From contig CM048840.1 of the NCBI GenBank assembly GCA_026545765.1, positions 58,808,843-58,872,842 of the forward strand: DNA of 64,000 bases, written 5' to 3'. A model generated the notes under the pieces. That model was not told the origin of the DNA. It ran no database searches and saw only the letters and a program-made list of their open reading frames with translations. A program made the translations under genes and the position numbers. Of the stretch, positions 1 through 11,804 are shown piece by piece (within the stretch, counting starts at the first letter, position 1; each line of letters opens with the position of its first letter). The stretch is from Plantago major (taxonomy: Eukaryota > Streptophyta > Magnoliopsida > Lamiales > Plantaginaceae).

Positions 1-146
1 ACATCCTATACAAGATTTGCTAGACTAACATACTTAGTGATTTTCCTCTTTTAAAGTGTTCAAGTGAACCAAGAGTACTAACCACCTTTCTGAGCTAAGA
101 TAAGTCATTAGGTTGCTGATCAAAATATAAACAGATATTCCTAACA
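1..146 (-). repeat. Element A 3' LTR, inner end only
   Basis: The sequence matches 15899-16009 of the right-hand LTR almost base for base and ends, reading plus, in CCTAACA. This is the LTR start TGTTAGG on the minus strand. The rest of this LTR lies to the left of the window. It is followed immediately by a pyrimidine run that is the polypurine tract of the minus-strand element. Confidence 0.9.
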
Positions 147-163
147 AATTTCCCCCTTTTTGA
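147..163 (-). other. Polypurine tract of element A
   Basis: The plus strand reads AATTTCCCCCTTTTTG directly beside the LTR end. On the element strand this is AAAAAGGGGGAAATT followed by TGTTAGG, the usual plus-strand primer position for reverse transcription. Confidence 0.88.
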
Positions 164-696
164 TCTGTCAACGATGACTATCTTTAAAACCTATTACAAC
201 TTGGAAGAGGGAACAATCCAACACTTAATCATTTCTTATGATTTTTTCAATTCATTTTAATCAAGTGCAGAAAGTAAACATCAACCAAATCACAAGGTGT
301 GATCTTTGCTGACAAGTTATCTTTTTATAGATTGATATCTGAGAGTAGGTTCATCAGATATGTTACAAGTAAAGTTTACAGATAACTTTTACAATGATAA
401 AATATAAAGCACAATCAGCAAGATACAAAATACATAGTTAAATTAGAACAATAGGAGTAACCAAGCTCCTAGTAAACATTCTAATTTACTAATCTTCAAG
501 TCTTCAAAATCTTCAGCAACTCCAAGGATCAATTTGCATATTCCCTATATCCAAATCTTTTGATATCATCTGAGTAGTCATAGAGCAAGGTTCTGACCAA
601 CATCTGAGTTTCTCTGGCATAACCACTGACTTCTTTGTATGATTTGGTGGGATTCTTCTTGGAAAAATGTTTGACCCATAAATACTTTCCCCATTT
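164..696 (-). other. 3' noncoding region of element A
   Basis: This AT-rich stretch lies between the polypurine tract and the end of the third gene. I see no coding potential. It carries copies of the GATATCTGA/TCAGATAT motif that recurs throughout the element. Confidence 0.6.
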
Positions 697-3600
697 CTAG
701 GCATGCTCAATTCTGATATCTAATAGCTTGAAGCATTCATATATAATCCTCAGATATCTGATGTCAGCCTTGTATTGATCTTCAGTCATGTAGAATGACT
801 CAAAGGGTTCCACAGCAAGTCTTGTTCTTGTGCCTGTTCCAGTCTTCTTGGGAATTCTGTGCACATCATCTGGTTTCCCATAAGGACATTCAAAGGCGAT
901 GTCCTTTTCCATAGCTTCAGTTCTTTTGGAGATTTCAAAATCCAGCCATGCTTTGACATGCTTTGAATTTATCAGTACTGGTTTGTCTTTTCTCCATGCT
1001 ATGAGTTGTTTATGGATTGGTTCTGGAAATTTTTTGTTTACCAATAAGTGCTTGAGTTCCAGAATCCAGTAACCATTCTTCTGATTAATGCACCTGTAGA
1101 CAGAGGAGTCATTGTTGGTCTTCACATACTCAATCTTGGCTTCTTCAGTCCTGAGTGGTAGTTGAAGTTTTCTTTGTTCAGCTCTTAGCCTGTTACTCCT
1201 TTGTCTTGAATTCTCTCTTGGGGGATTGCTTGAAGAACCACCCTGGATTGACATGGTATTTCCAGATGGTGTTTTAGCTGCTATGGGCTCAGATACGCTA
1301 TCAACCCTTTTCCTTTTTCTGTGACGAGGAGCTTCATCTTCATCATTCTCTTCATCATCATCATCAAAATCAATTCTTGTGGGAATTTTGCAGCCTTCTT
1401 CATTGCCCTGGGATTTGATTTGGCCTTCTTCTTCTTCCTCTTCAGAAGACTCTTCAATCCCTCTTATTTGTCTTCTCCTTGGAGCCTTGGTACTCCTTGG
1501 AGGTCTTTGTGCCCTGGCCCTTGTTGTTATTGTTTGTTCAGAAGGTTGCTGGGAAGTAACTACTACTTGTAGAGCAGCTTGACTTGAGGAGGACTCATTG
1601 ATTCTGAGTGGTAGTTGGGAATATTTCTTCTTGTTTTCTCTTCCTTTCTGAGCACCAGAACCTTCCCCTTGTCTTGGATACCTTTCCCCCATAGTCATTG
1701 TTGACTGACTAAGTGCCACAAAGGATTCTCAGAGAGACTCAAAGTTTCCTTGTAGATAATTGTAAGCAGCAACCAACTTCTGAATTTCAGCCTTGAGCTC
1801 CTGATTCTGTTTGATAAGTCCAGTGTCCTTATCAGTGAGCTCTACTAGTGGACCTTGAGTAGCATCTGCTTTTCCAGCAGCATAGCTAGCCTCATTAAGG
1901 GCTTTTTCAGCAAGATTAGTGTCATCATCCCTCACCATGCCTAGGTCTCTCTGAGCAATGACCAAGCTTGTTGTTCTATGAGTGATTAACTCAGTGAACT
2001 TCTTCATTTCAGTAGGGACTGATGCAATTACTTCTTCATTTTGATGAGACAACTCCTTTCTTAGAGTTGCCAGAACCTGGTATCTGGCCATGTAATCATG
2101 GGAGTTGAGATTTGGTGTTTTACTGAAGCTTTGAGGAGCTATCAGTTTTCTCTTTAAGTGAGAAACTCCCAAGTGAACAGCAATTGCCTGAACAGCAAGC
2201 TGGAGTTCATTCATTTCAACATAAGCTTCCGTTTCCTTGATTGTTTGATCTTCAATCTATTGGAGCTTTGCTTTAGATTCAGCTATCTTTTCTTCCAGTT
2301 GAAGATTTAGCTGTTGTTCTTCCTCCAACAGTTGTTTGAGTTGAGCAACTCTGGCTTGTGCATCCAATATTTTCTGAATGTTGTCGTCAGAGTGCTCCAC
2401 TACTTGTTCAGTAGAGTCTTTTTGTTGGGGGAGATGGATGTGTACACTTCTGATGAGATGGAGGAGGGGAATTTTGTGAAGTCCTCTCAGTGTACTTTTC
2501 AGCAACTGAGGCATTATTACCTTGTGAAATCCCTCCTGTCCCTGGTGCAGGGGCATCATCATCATCCTTTTTGTCATCATCATCCTTATGATGGTCAGAA
2601 GGAGGTTCTTCAAAATTATTCTCATCTGTTTCCTCCTCATCTTCAGAAACAAGATTGATCACTTCAGGAAGTGTGACCAATTGTCCATTTACTTCCTTTT
2701 GTTCAGAGGGTATGCACTGTAGGGACTTGGGCCAGATTGGCTTGAATGCCATCTCCATTCTGGTCTGACCATCTGCCTTTTCAAAGGATTCAATAAGCTT
2801 GTGTGCTACTTCCTTTATGAAGTTATTATTCATCAACGTGGCAAATACGTATTGCTCAGATGGAAACATTGCATGCACATAATTCTCCAAGTCAAATTCT
2901 CTTGCTCTTCTGGTAGGGTGATCAGTGACCCTTGTGATCTCAAACAGATCAGAGTATCTGAGTCTCTGCCATTTTTTGAAACACTTTAGATGCTTTGGCA
3001 GAGTATGAGCGTTGAAGAATGGAAGTAGGTCCTTGGTCAAATCTTCAGGGACCACTAAGGCACTAGCTTGAGCCTGAAAGAGAGAGTTTTGAGTTAGTTT
3101 CGAAACTTTAGTAGATATATGGGTTTTAGAGTAGTCAAGTATATGTGTTACCTGTGCAACAGCAACAGGCTCAGAAGGTTGGACTACAGGTGCCTCAGAT
3201 ATCTTGGTGTGAGGTGGAGACTTGGAAGTCTGATCCTCAGCATCCTCTCTTTCTTTTTGAACCTGAGAATAAAATATAACATAACACTTAGAAATTTATC
3301 AGGAGAGAAACACTTAGACAATTTGATATCTGAGATGTCAATTACCTCCACAGTAGGAGGCTCAGACACTTGTCTCTCAGAAACTTGTCCAGTTTCTGTT
3401 ATTCTCTCTGGTGATGAAGGCTTGGTGGCCTCATCAATTTCCATTATTTGAGGGGATTGAGTGGGTAATTCCCCAGCAACTTCTACTTCTGTTTGAACCT
3501 ATGAGTAGAAAGTGTTAAGTCTTTACAAAGATGATCAAAGTAACATTGTGAAGAATATAGATATCTGAGATATATATACCTTCTCAATAGAAGGCTCAGA

Positions 3601-5914
3601 TACTTGTTCCTCAGAGACTTTGTGAGTCTCTGGTTGATTCTCTGATGAGTTAGGCTTCTCAGCCTCATCATTTTTCATCTCAGTTGGAGCCTATTAGAAA
3701 CAAACACTTTGTTAGTCAAGCGTATACAATAGATATCTGAAAAGTTATGTCGTAAGAAACTATTTTTCACCTGTAATACAGGCTCAGGTTCCTTAAGTGG
3801 TGAGGCTATGGGAGCCTCCTTCTCAGTCTTTGAGGCAAGCTTTGCAGCTTCCTCTTGTTATTTTGTTTCTAATTTAGCCTGTAACAATGAAATTTCATAA
3901 GTAACAAGATTTATAAACATAAAATATCACAAGTAGAGAGTTAAACCATTCAGCTTCAGGCTGATTGGTCTCTTGAACTTGTGACCCTTCTATGCCTTGG
4001 TCTTGTTGTTCCATTTCAGCTTCTTTGTTTGAAGTTTCAGGTACTTCAGACCTTTCCTGAGTGTGCAACTCAGTTGCCTCCCCTGGTTGATCATTCTGAG
4101 TAGATGTCTCAGTTTGATCCCTTTCATTGAGTTGGGGAATCTACTCATTTGTAGGATTTTCTTCAGCAGTCAGGAGTGCTAGTATGTCAAACTGCAATTC
4201 ATTCACCATGGCTTCATTATCATCTGGTGAATCATGTGAATTGGATGAATTAAAGTGCGGCTCATCCTGATCCTTTTGTGACAGTTTATATAGTGTGGAG
4301 GCAATGTCAGAATCATCCAGCACTATGTCACCACTCAGCTTGACTGTGTCTTGTCCAGATTCCTTGGTCTTAGGTTCTATCTCAGCAACCTCTATACTAA
4401 GTGCTTCTTCAGCAACCTTTGTAATGGGTGCTTTCTCAGCAACCTCTAAAATTAGTGCTTATTCAGCAACCTGAGGTGTGAGTTCTTCTTCAGATACCTC
4501 TACTCTTTCAGCATCCACAGAACTTGTTGCTTCTTCAGCAACCTTAGCCCTTTTTTAATTTCTGTAGGACTTGAGAGATGACAAATTCATCATCATCAGA
4601 GCTCTCATCAACATTAGGAACAGATTGATCCATAATCCCTGCGGTTTCTGCAGATAGGGCTTGATGCCTTCCACTACTCTCATTTTTACCAATGAGTTCA
4701 TCAGCAAGGCTTTCCTTGGTAGCATTTATGAGTTCATCAGCAGTTGTATCTTTTGCAGCGTTGATGAGTTCATCTGCTGTGAACTTAGCAGCATTGATGA
4801 GTTCATCTGCATTGATGAGTTCATCAGTAGTGGCGGCAGATATCTTAGAGTCGACATTCACAACGGGTATGCTTTCTGATTTGTCAGCAGTCTTCTTTCA
4901 TGAAGTTCTGGGCTTTTTGGTCGCAACGGATCCCTCAGATACTTCGTCAGTCTTTCGTTTCTTAGAACCTTTCTGAGACGCAGTAACCTTTTTCATCATG
5001 TTTGTATACTCATATTTGTAGAGCAGGTTATTGTTGGCTATGTCAGCCGTCTTTCTGAGCTCAATGCCAAGCTTTTCCAGCAAGAAGCATATCTTTAGTC
5101 CAAAGCTCACTGTGGCTTTTGGCTCAGAAAGGCCATTGATGATCTTTGGCTCAAAGCTTTGTAGCTTCTTCACAAACTTCACGTAGGCGTACTTTCCCCA
5201 GTTAAAAAGGTTTTCAGACCTAGTTATTTCTTCCTTCTGAAGGAACATCATTATCCACCGTTCCAAGCTTATTTGGTCAGCTCCACCTTGTAGACCATCA
5301 AAGCATCTGTGAAGAAGGCAAGCCAAGACATCCCAATGAATGTATAGATGTCTGGTCCTTATATCAGAAAGTTTGAACTCAGGAGGAGTATATGGCCTGT
5401 CCAAGTTTCAAACATCACAGTACAGGGTCTTAACACCTTCAAGGAGAGTTTCATCATTGGTGTTAATCTCGAAGTCAATTCCTTGATTTCGGAGACCAAA
5501 GATATCACAGAATCCTTGGCAGTTAAGGAAAATTTCTTTTCCTTGAACTTTGGTTTTAATGGACATTTCTTCAATGCCATTAGTAATGCTGGTGATGACA
5601 CGCTAGTTATTATATAACTCAAGTACATCTAGTGAAGAGCATCCACTGGGAAGAGGTGAGAGAAAACCCTTGATTTGTGCCTTTTCAAGCATACCAAGGA
5701 TAGTCCTCCTATCTACTTGTTTTACGATTACAGGAAAAAGGTGTTGCTCAATCATAGCACCACCCCAAATAATCCTGTGGTTTGAAGTCAAATTTTCAGT
5801 ATTAAAATCGCCTATGAGATGATTGTTTGCTATTACTAGCACTAGTGCTTGCTTTTCAGCAGCAGTAGAGGCAGTAGCACTGGTATCCTTAACAGCAGCA
5901 CGTTTTGGAGCCAT
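697..5914 (-). CDS. Third gene of element A (env-position gene, multi-exon, nuclear-type protein)
   Basis: Coding blocks on the element strand lie at about 5914-5603, 5404-4898, 4861-4544, 3055-2408, 2214-1729 and 1719-697, with smaller blocks between 3960 and 3070. The start at 5914 has a good plant context (GAGATGGC) and begins MAPKRAAVK. The product is not recognisable as an envelope: I find no signal peptide or membrane helix. It has basic nuclear-signal-like clusters (KKRK and KKPR near the block ending at 4898, RHRKRKR in the 1719-697 block), acidic runs (DFDDDDEE, ESSEEEEEE) and a probable coiled coil at 2214-1729. Short AT-rich segments bounded by GT and AG with plant splice consensus separate several blocks between 3070 and 3960. 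The position after pol is where SIRE elements carry an env-like gene. Function is unknown. Some interruptions are present, so this copy may not be functional. Confidence 0.65.
3070..3960 (-). repeat. Repeated small-exon and intron units in the third gene
   Basis: Five short AT-rich segments here each begin GT and end AG on the minus strand, several with TTTCAG- or ACAG-like acceptors. They alternate with coding blocks of about 80-110 bases. Two or three of the blocks share a peptide theme with VSE(R/E)QVSEP and PE-T. This looks like internal amplification of one exon-intron unit. Splicing is inferred from consensus only. Confidence 0.6.
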
Positions 5915-6130
5915 CTCTTTAAATAGAAGGTTTTTGAAAAAAAAAAGAAGAGGTTATCAGGACAGATTAGTTGTTGTTTTCAGAAAAACTAAGAGAGATC
6001 AAGTAGAATTGTAGAGAGATTTGCAGAAAAACTTAGAGAGAGATTTCTGTTTTTGCTATTTCTGTGTAAGTATGAATGTTGGATAAAGCGAAAGTGATTT
6101 CTTTTGCCAAAATCCAATATATATATAGCA
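5915..6130 (-). promoter_or_regulatory. TATA box and pyrimidine-rich leader before the third gene
   Basis: On the minus strand a TATA-like CTATATATATATT lies at about 6117-6128. It is followed by a leader of about 200 bases rich in CTCTCT and TTTTTCTG runs, and then the start codon at 5914. This layout resembles a plant core promoter plus 5' leader and suggests the third gene may be transcribed independently of the LTR. Confidence 0.5.
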
Positions 6131-6833
6131 TTGTACTTTCAGCAGATATATACATACAAATTGATTTTGTGCATATGTATCTGTGCAAATGCAGTTAGAC
6201 GTGGGTAAAAAATTATTTTGCATTAAATGCTTAGTGGGCCACGTCTGAGTTTTTACAGTCCACTATTTTACAGAGAATTAATCTCGTCTGTTAAGATCAA
6301 ACGCCCATTTCATCAAGGGTCACGTTTGCTTTTTCAGCAATGATCACAATCAGTAATTGTAATTTTGCCCAATTAATGAAATTTGGCGAATAGCTTCCTG
6401 AATCAAATCTCTTTTCTGTGACTAGGGGACAGTCTCTGGACTTATATAGTCAGTTCAGAGACTATATGTAATATATCAAATAAATGAAAAGGTACAAGAC
6501 ATCACAGGTATGGTTGATTGAATACAGTTGTACCACATTTCTCTTTTGTGTTCCCCCTCACTTTGTGATATCATAAATATCTGAGTACCCGTCTCAGAAA
6601 TCTTTAAAAAACACTTTTACCCATCCTTTTAGAATATGAGTTCTTTGTCTCAGATACCTTTTTGCCTTAGATATCTAGATGCCTATTCCAGATATCTTTC
6701 TCCTTTCTGAGTCTTCGTCTTAGAGATTAGAACTTTTCAGTTCCTTTGGTAGCTCCATTAACCTAAGACTATGTCTCAAGGATAAAAACCTGATTTCTTG
6801 CAAAGGCTTTATAAAGATATCTGCAAGTTGGTC
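6131..6833 (-). other. Spacer between pol and third gene of element A
   Basis: About 700 bases without a credible gene. The plus strand has TTCCCCCTCACTTTG near 6551-6566, a purine tract (CAAAGTGAGGGGGAA) on the element strand that could be an internal polypurine tract. The AGATATCT motif is dense between 6560 and 6820. Confidence 0.5.
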
Positions 6834-8249
6834 TTAAGTCCCAATCTTGAGTATCTCTATATTGCCTTTTTCAACATGGTCTCTAATGAAGTGGTGTCTA
6901 ACATCAATGTGCTTTGTTCTTGCATGAAACTTAGGATTTTGAGTTATGGCAATAGCACTTGTGTTGTCACAAAAAATCTGAGTTTTCTCTTCATTGATCT
7001 CATAGTCTTTGAGTTGTTGTTGTATCCACAATATCTGTGAAGCACAACACCCAGCAGCAATATATTTAGCCTCTGTGGTAGATGTGGCAATTGAGTTTTG
7101 TTTCTTGCTGAACCATGATATTAATCTAGCACCAAGAAATTGACAAGTTCCTGAGGTGCTTTTTCTATCAAGCAATGATCCAACATAGTCAGCATCAGAA
7201 TAACCAACTAAACTTAATCCACTGACTTTTGGATACCACAATCCAACTTCTACAGTACCCTTTACATACCTTAATATTTTCATAGCAATGTTGTAGTGTG
7301 ATTGCATTGGATTTGTCTGAAATCTAGCACACACTCCAACTACATATTGAATGTCAGGTCTACTTGCAGTGAGGTACAATAGAGACCCAATCAATTTCCT
7401 ATACTTGTGCTCTTCAACACTCTTGTCAGATTCACTATAGGTCATTTTGCTTCCAATGCTCGTAGGTATCTTAGCATTCTTTTCAGAAGGCTTTAGATTA
7501 AACTTGTTGAGCATATCTTTTGCATACTTTGTTTGACTAATGAATATTCCATCATTAAGTTGCTTGACTTGCAATCCTAGGAAGTAGTTTAATTCTCCCA
7601 TCATGCTCATCTCAAATTTACTTTTCATGAGCTCAGCAAAGTCTTCACAAAGTTGCTTGTCTTTAGATCCAAATATAATGTCATGAACATATACTTGAAC
7701 TAAGAGTAGTTTCCCTTCATGGTTCAAAGTAAAGAGTGTTTTATCAACATCTCCTTTCTTGAAGCCACTTTCCAGCAAGTATTTAGCTAAAGTATCGTAC
7801 CATCCTCTCGGAGCCTGTTTCAATCCACACAGAGCTTTCTGAAGCATATAAACCATTCTACTTTCTGTGGAAACTTCAAAGCCTGGTGGTTGTGCAACAT
7901 AGACTTCCTCAGCAAGTTCACCGTTTAGGAATGCACTTTTGACATCCATTTGATAAACTTTAAAGTCATTATGAGCTGCAAAGGCTAGAAATAGTCTAAT
8001 TGCATCCGATCTTGCTACTGGAGCATATGACTCATCAAAATCTAGTCATTCAGTCTGGGTGAATCCTTTGGCAACCAACCTTGCTTTGTTTCTGGTTATT
8101 TCACCAGACTCATTCATTTTGTTTCTGAAAACCGACTTGGTTCCAATTACAGATATTCCATCAACAAATGGAACCAGTTTCCAGACTTTGTTTCTCTCAA
8201 ATTGATTCAACCCTTCTTGCATTGCAGAGATCCAATCTTGATCCTTCAA
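6834..8249 (-). CDS. pol: Element A pol: reverse transcriptase and RNase H
   Basis: The Copia reverse transcriptase is recognised from WKLVPFVDG, the thumb motif [18 protein letters not shown] and the KQAPRGWY segment. The RNase H part follows with [26 protein letters not shown] and [13 protein letters not shown]. In an intact relative this enzyme copies the element RNA into DNA inside Gag particles. The frame is interrupted, so the copy is fossil. It lies directly downstream of the integrase on the element strand, in normal Copia order. Confidence 0.92.
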
Positions 8250-8257
8250 TGCTTCTT

Positions 8258-9296
8258 CTATATTTTAGGTTCAATGTTTGAGATGAAACATCCATAAAGA
8301 GAGTCAGCAATTGCTCTCCTAGTTCTAACTCCTTGGTCTAAAGGACCAATCACATCCTTGGCAGGAAGATTTCTTATCCATTTCATAATGGGTTTTGAAC
8401 TAGTAGGATCAATATCATTTTGATCTAAATGTGAATCAATATGATCTTTACAGGATACTTGTGCAGTATCTGAGATATCTGGCACACGGGAAATGCCATA
8501 GATATCTGACACTTTTTCTGTGTTAGAGATATCTGGGATTGGATTTTCAGCAATCTCATTCTCAGAAACCTCTTCATGATGAAGGTTCTCAGTAACCTGT
8601 TCCATTTCTGGAATTCTCATATGAAATTCTTCATCATATCTTAGAGTCATCTGGTTGTTACTAGGCAATGGTTGCTTTTCATCGTCAAAGTCATCCTCTA
8701 AGTGAATGATAGAGTTGTTTCCTTTTGAGGATTCTTCTTCAGAATCTTTTATCATTAGTTCTTTGAACCTATCTGAGAGTTCTTCATTCAAGGGTGCTTT
8801 CTTGTTTCCTTCGTAGAAGACTACATGAACAGATTCTTCAATCTTTTGCGTTCTTTTGTTGTAGATTCTGTAGCCTTTGCTATTCAGAGAATAACTAAGA
8901 AATACTCCTTCATCTGCTTTTGGTTGAAATGTTCTCAAGTATTCTTTTCCATTGTTAAGAACAAAACATCTACAAACAAACACCCTTAGATGTTTGATAC
9001 TAGGGGGTCTACCAATCAAAAGTTCATAAGGAGTTTTGTCATGGTGTTTGTTAATCAAACATCTATTTTGAGTGTAGCAGGCTGTGTTAACCGCTTCAAC
9101 GCAATAGATTTCACTTATTTCAATGTCAGCAAGCATTGTTCTTGCTGCTTCCTTTAGTGCCCTATTCTTCTTTTCAGCAACACCATTTTGTTGTGGTGTC
9201 CTTACTGAAGATAGTTGATGTTGTATACCTTTGCAGGTACAAAACTCTTCTATGTAGAGGTTCACAAACTCAGTACCATGGTCTGTTCTGATTACA
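8258..9296 (-). CDS. pol: Element A pol: second half of integrase and linker
   Basis: The block contains the integrase core segments RTDHGTEFVN and RTPQQNGVAEKKNRALKEAARTML, then the Copia-type conserved C-terminal segments YELLIGRPPSIKHLRVFVCRCF and an acidic linker before the reverse transcriptase. The linker has repeated DIS/ISD residues encoded by the AGATATCT motif. The first half of the integrase lies at 10992 and beyond, separated by the solo LTR insertion. Fossil. Confidence 0.9.
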
Positions 9297-9301
9297 GATA
9301 T

Positions 9302-10986
9302 TGTTGGTCCAGATAACGGCAAAGTAAAAGACTGGGGGGGGGGGGGGTGAATAGTCTTTTAAAACTTTTGTCGATAAAAACTATTTCTCAGATATCTGTG
9401 TAGATATCTGATACTTAGATTCAGAGCGCGGAAGACTTCAGATAGATAAGTGCAGAAACAGTTAAAGTGTGTGTGTGTGTGTGTTGCTGAAATGTAAGTA
9501 CAGAAAAGTAAATAACACAGCAAGTATAGTGGTATCTGGAGGTGGCGTAATCCTCCAACTAATCTACTTCGGTCTTCCAAAGACCTAGAATTCACTAGAA
9601 TAGATAATTGAGGTCACCTTACAAAAATCCTATTCTAAGATTCCTTAAACAAATAGTTCCCAACCAAATGTTCCCCCTGAGTTGTTCCCCGGCTTTCACA
9701 GCCAAGTACTTCTCAGACTCAGAAACCTTTTTGAGCTATTCCCTAGCTTCCCAAGCTAAGTACTTCCTGTGCTCAATAACCTTGGAGTTATTCCTTAGTT
9801 TCTCAAACTAAGTACTTCCTGTACTCCACGCCAGTGATGTGTTGGTTTTGGTTTGAGTTGTCAGATGAGCTTCTTTAATAACTTTTCAGTTAATCAGATA
9901 GCTCTATGAATCAAGTATACTTAATACACTTTGCAATGTATGGTATCTTGTTCTTTTTACCAACCCAAGTCTATGATAATTGTTCAAGAGAATGAATTTC
10001 AGATACTTGATCTTTCGATTCAACTCTTTCACAAATAGCAGTGCTTGTTTAGGATCAGGACACTTAGAACTTTAGTACTACTTAAGATCAGGAGCTTTGG
10101 TCGCAACAGAAAGCTTTGAGGATAAGTAGTTTGCTTGAGAGAATATGTTCGTGTAAATGGTGTTCAGTAAGTTCTGTGTATCTAAGGTTCAGCGTATCTA
10201 CTCAAGCAGTCTAAGTGTTGATATTTATAGATGAATTTGAATGCCGTTGAATAGTATTTGTTAGGCTTAAATCAAATTCAAACTATTGATATCTGTGTAT
10301 AGTACTGTAGCAGGTTTGTCTTCTTCTTCAGAAGGTACCGTTGCATTTGTTCAGACATCTATGTCCGTGCATTAAATGCCTCATGCTATACTTTTGTCCT
10401 CAGAGTGCCAACGGAACTATGCTTTGTATCAGAGACTTAATTTTATCAGATTTCTCTGAGTTTTAGCACGTCCTTACCTTTAACTTCAGATACCACTTTT
10501 ATTGAAACAACTTTGTTTGCAATATATATTTCTTTATCAGAAATGTGGTTTAAAGCTCAAGGTATCTGAGTGTAGATATCTGTGGACACTTTCCTTGTTT
10601 TCCAGATGGACCTCTTAACTTCTCAGATATCTCTTGTGACATGATTTGTTTAGCAATCATTCGCGTCTTCAAGAAATCTGGCCAAGGTATCTGCAAAACT
10701 ATTTCAGTAATCTTGTGCAGTTTCTTCAAATCTTCAATGTCGTTGAACTTGTTCTGCTTGGATGTCTTCTTCTTGGTCTTCTCTTCATAAAATAAAAATT
10801 ACATTTTGAGACCTAACATACTATACAAGATTAGCTAGCCTATCATACTTAGTGGGTTTCCTCTTTTACAATGCTCAAGTGAACCAAGAGTACTAATCAC
10901 CTTTCTGAGACTAAGATAAGTCATCATGTTGCTGATCAAAATCTAAACAGATATTTCTAACAAAATATCTAACAAATTTCCTAACA
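9302..10986 (-). mobile_element. Solo LTR of a related SIRE-type family, inserted in element A integrase
   Basis: The 1685 bp sequence aligns end to end with the element A LTR: it starts TGTTGGTCCAGATAAC on the plus strand and ends CTAACA. It is flanked by a perfect 5 bp target duplication GATAT (9297-9301 and 10987-10991). There is no internal region, so this is a solo LTR left by LTR-LTR recombination. A TATA-like TATTTATAG (10222-10230, read on minus as CTATAAATA) and a G run at 9334-9347 match the counterpart LTR at 14442-16009. It differs from that LTR at many sites, so it comes from a separate subfamily or an older copy. Confidence 0.92.
9467..9484. repeat. (GT)n microsatellite in the solo LTR
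   Basis: A run of nine GT units; it is absent from the corresponding place in the LTR at 14442. Confidence 0.9.
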
Positions 10987-10991
10987 GATAT

Positions 10992-11786
10992 CTTGTCATT
11001 TTTCATGACTTCAAGCTTATTCAGCAAGTTGGGTATTTCTACCCTTGCATCAGATTTTTGTTTGAGAAATACAACCCAAGTGAATCTTGAGTAATCATCA
11101 ACAACAACCAGACCATACTTCTTTCCTGCATAGCTAGTTACAGAGGATTCAAAAAGATCCATATGTAACATTTGCAGTGCCCTTTCACTGGAGTGTCTAG
11201 TTTTAGACTTGAAAGATGTTTTGGATTGTTTTCCCATTTGGAAAGCTGAGCATATACCATCTTTTCTATATGCCATTTTGGGTAAACCAACCACCAATTC
11301 TTTCTTGGCTAGCTTGTTCAGAGTTTTGAAGTTCAAGTGACTCATTCTTTTATGCCATAGCCAGTTTTCTTCAGTGTGGCCAGATTGACTCACCATGATA
11401 CATTCTTCAGTTGTGGCAGATGCCCAGTCAGCAACATAAAGATTTCCTTTTCGCCTAGCAACCAAGACTGTCTGCTTTGACTCATTGTCAATTAATTTGC
11501 ATAGTTTCGACTTGATCTCTACAATGTAACGTTTGTCTACCAATTGACTCATGATTAGGAGATTAAATTTTAATCCCTTTACATGTAGTACTTCAGAGAT
11601 TGTAAGAGCTCCAAGCTTCAGATTGCCAAAACCTATGGTTGGATTTTCATCTCCTCCAGCAAATCTAATAAATGGTCCTTTATCGCATTTTCTGTAGTTA
11701 ACCAAATTTGCTTTGTCTCCTGTCATGTGCTTCCCACATCCACTATCAAAATGCCACTTCGGGTTCTTCCTCAGAATGTTCTGCAC
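10992..11786 (-). CDS. pol: Element A: protease, GAG-pre-integrase and first half of integrase
   Basis: The protease segment reads WHFDSGCGKHMTGD, the Copia aspartic protease pattern, followed by LHVKGLKFNLLIMSQL. The zinc-binding pre-integrase domain follows with WLWHKRMSHLNFKTLNKL, and then the integrase start with LQMLHMDLFESSVTSYAGKKYGLVVVDDYSRFTW. These are textbook Copia segments. The block ends at the target duplication of the solo LTR. Fossil. Confidence 0.93.
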
Positions 11787-11804
11787 AAAACAAGAAACAT
11801 GGAG

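Noticed and set aside
1321-1582. Plus-strand open frames opposite the acidic part of the third gene
   Set aside because: They are shadows of Glu/Asp- and Ser-rich codons on the minus strand and give low-complexity Phe/Ile runs.
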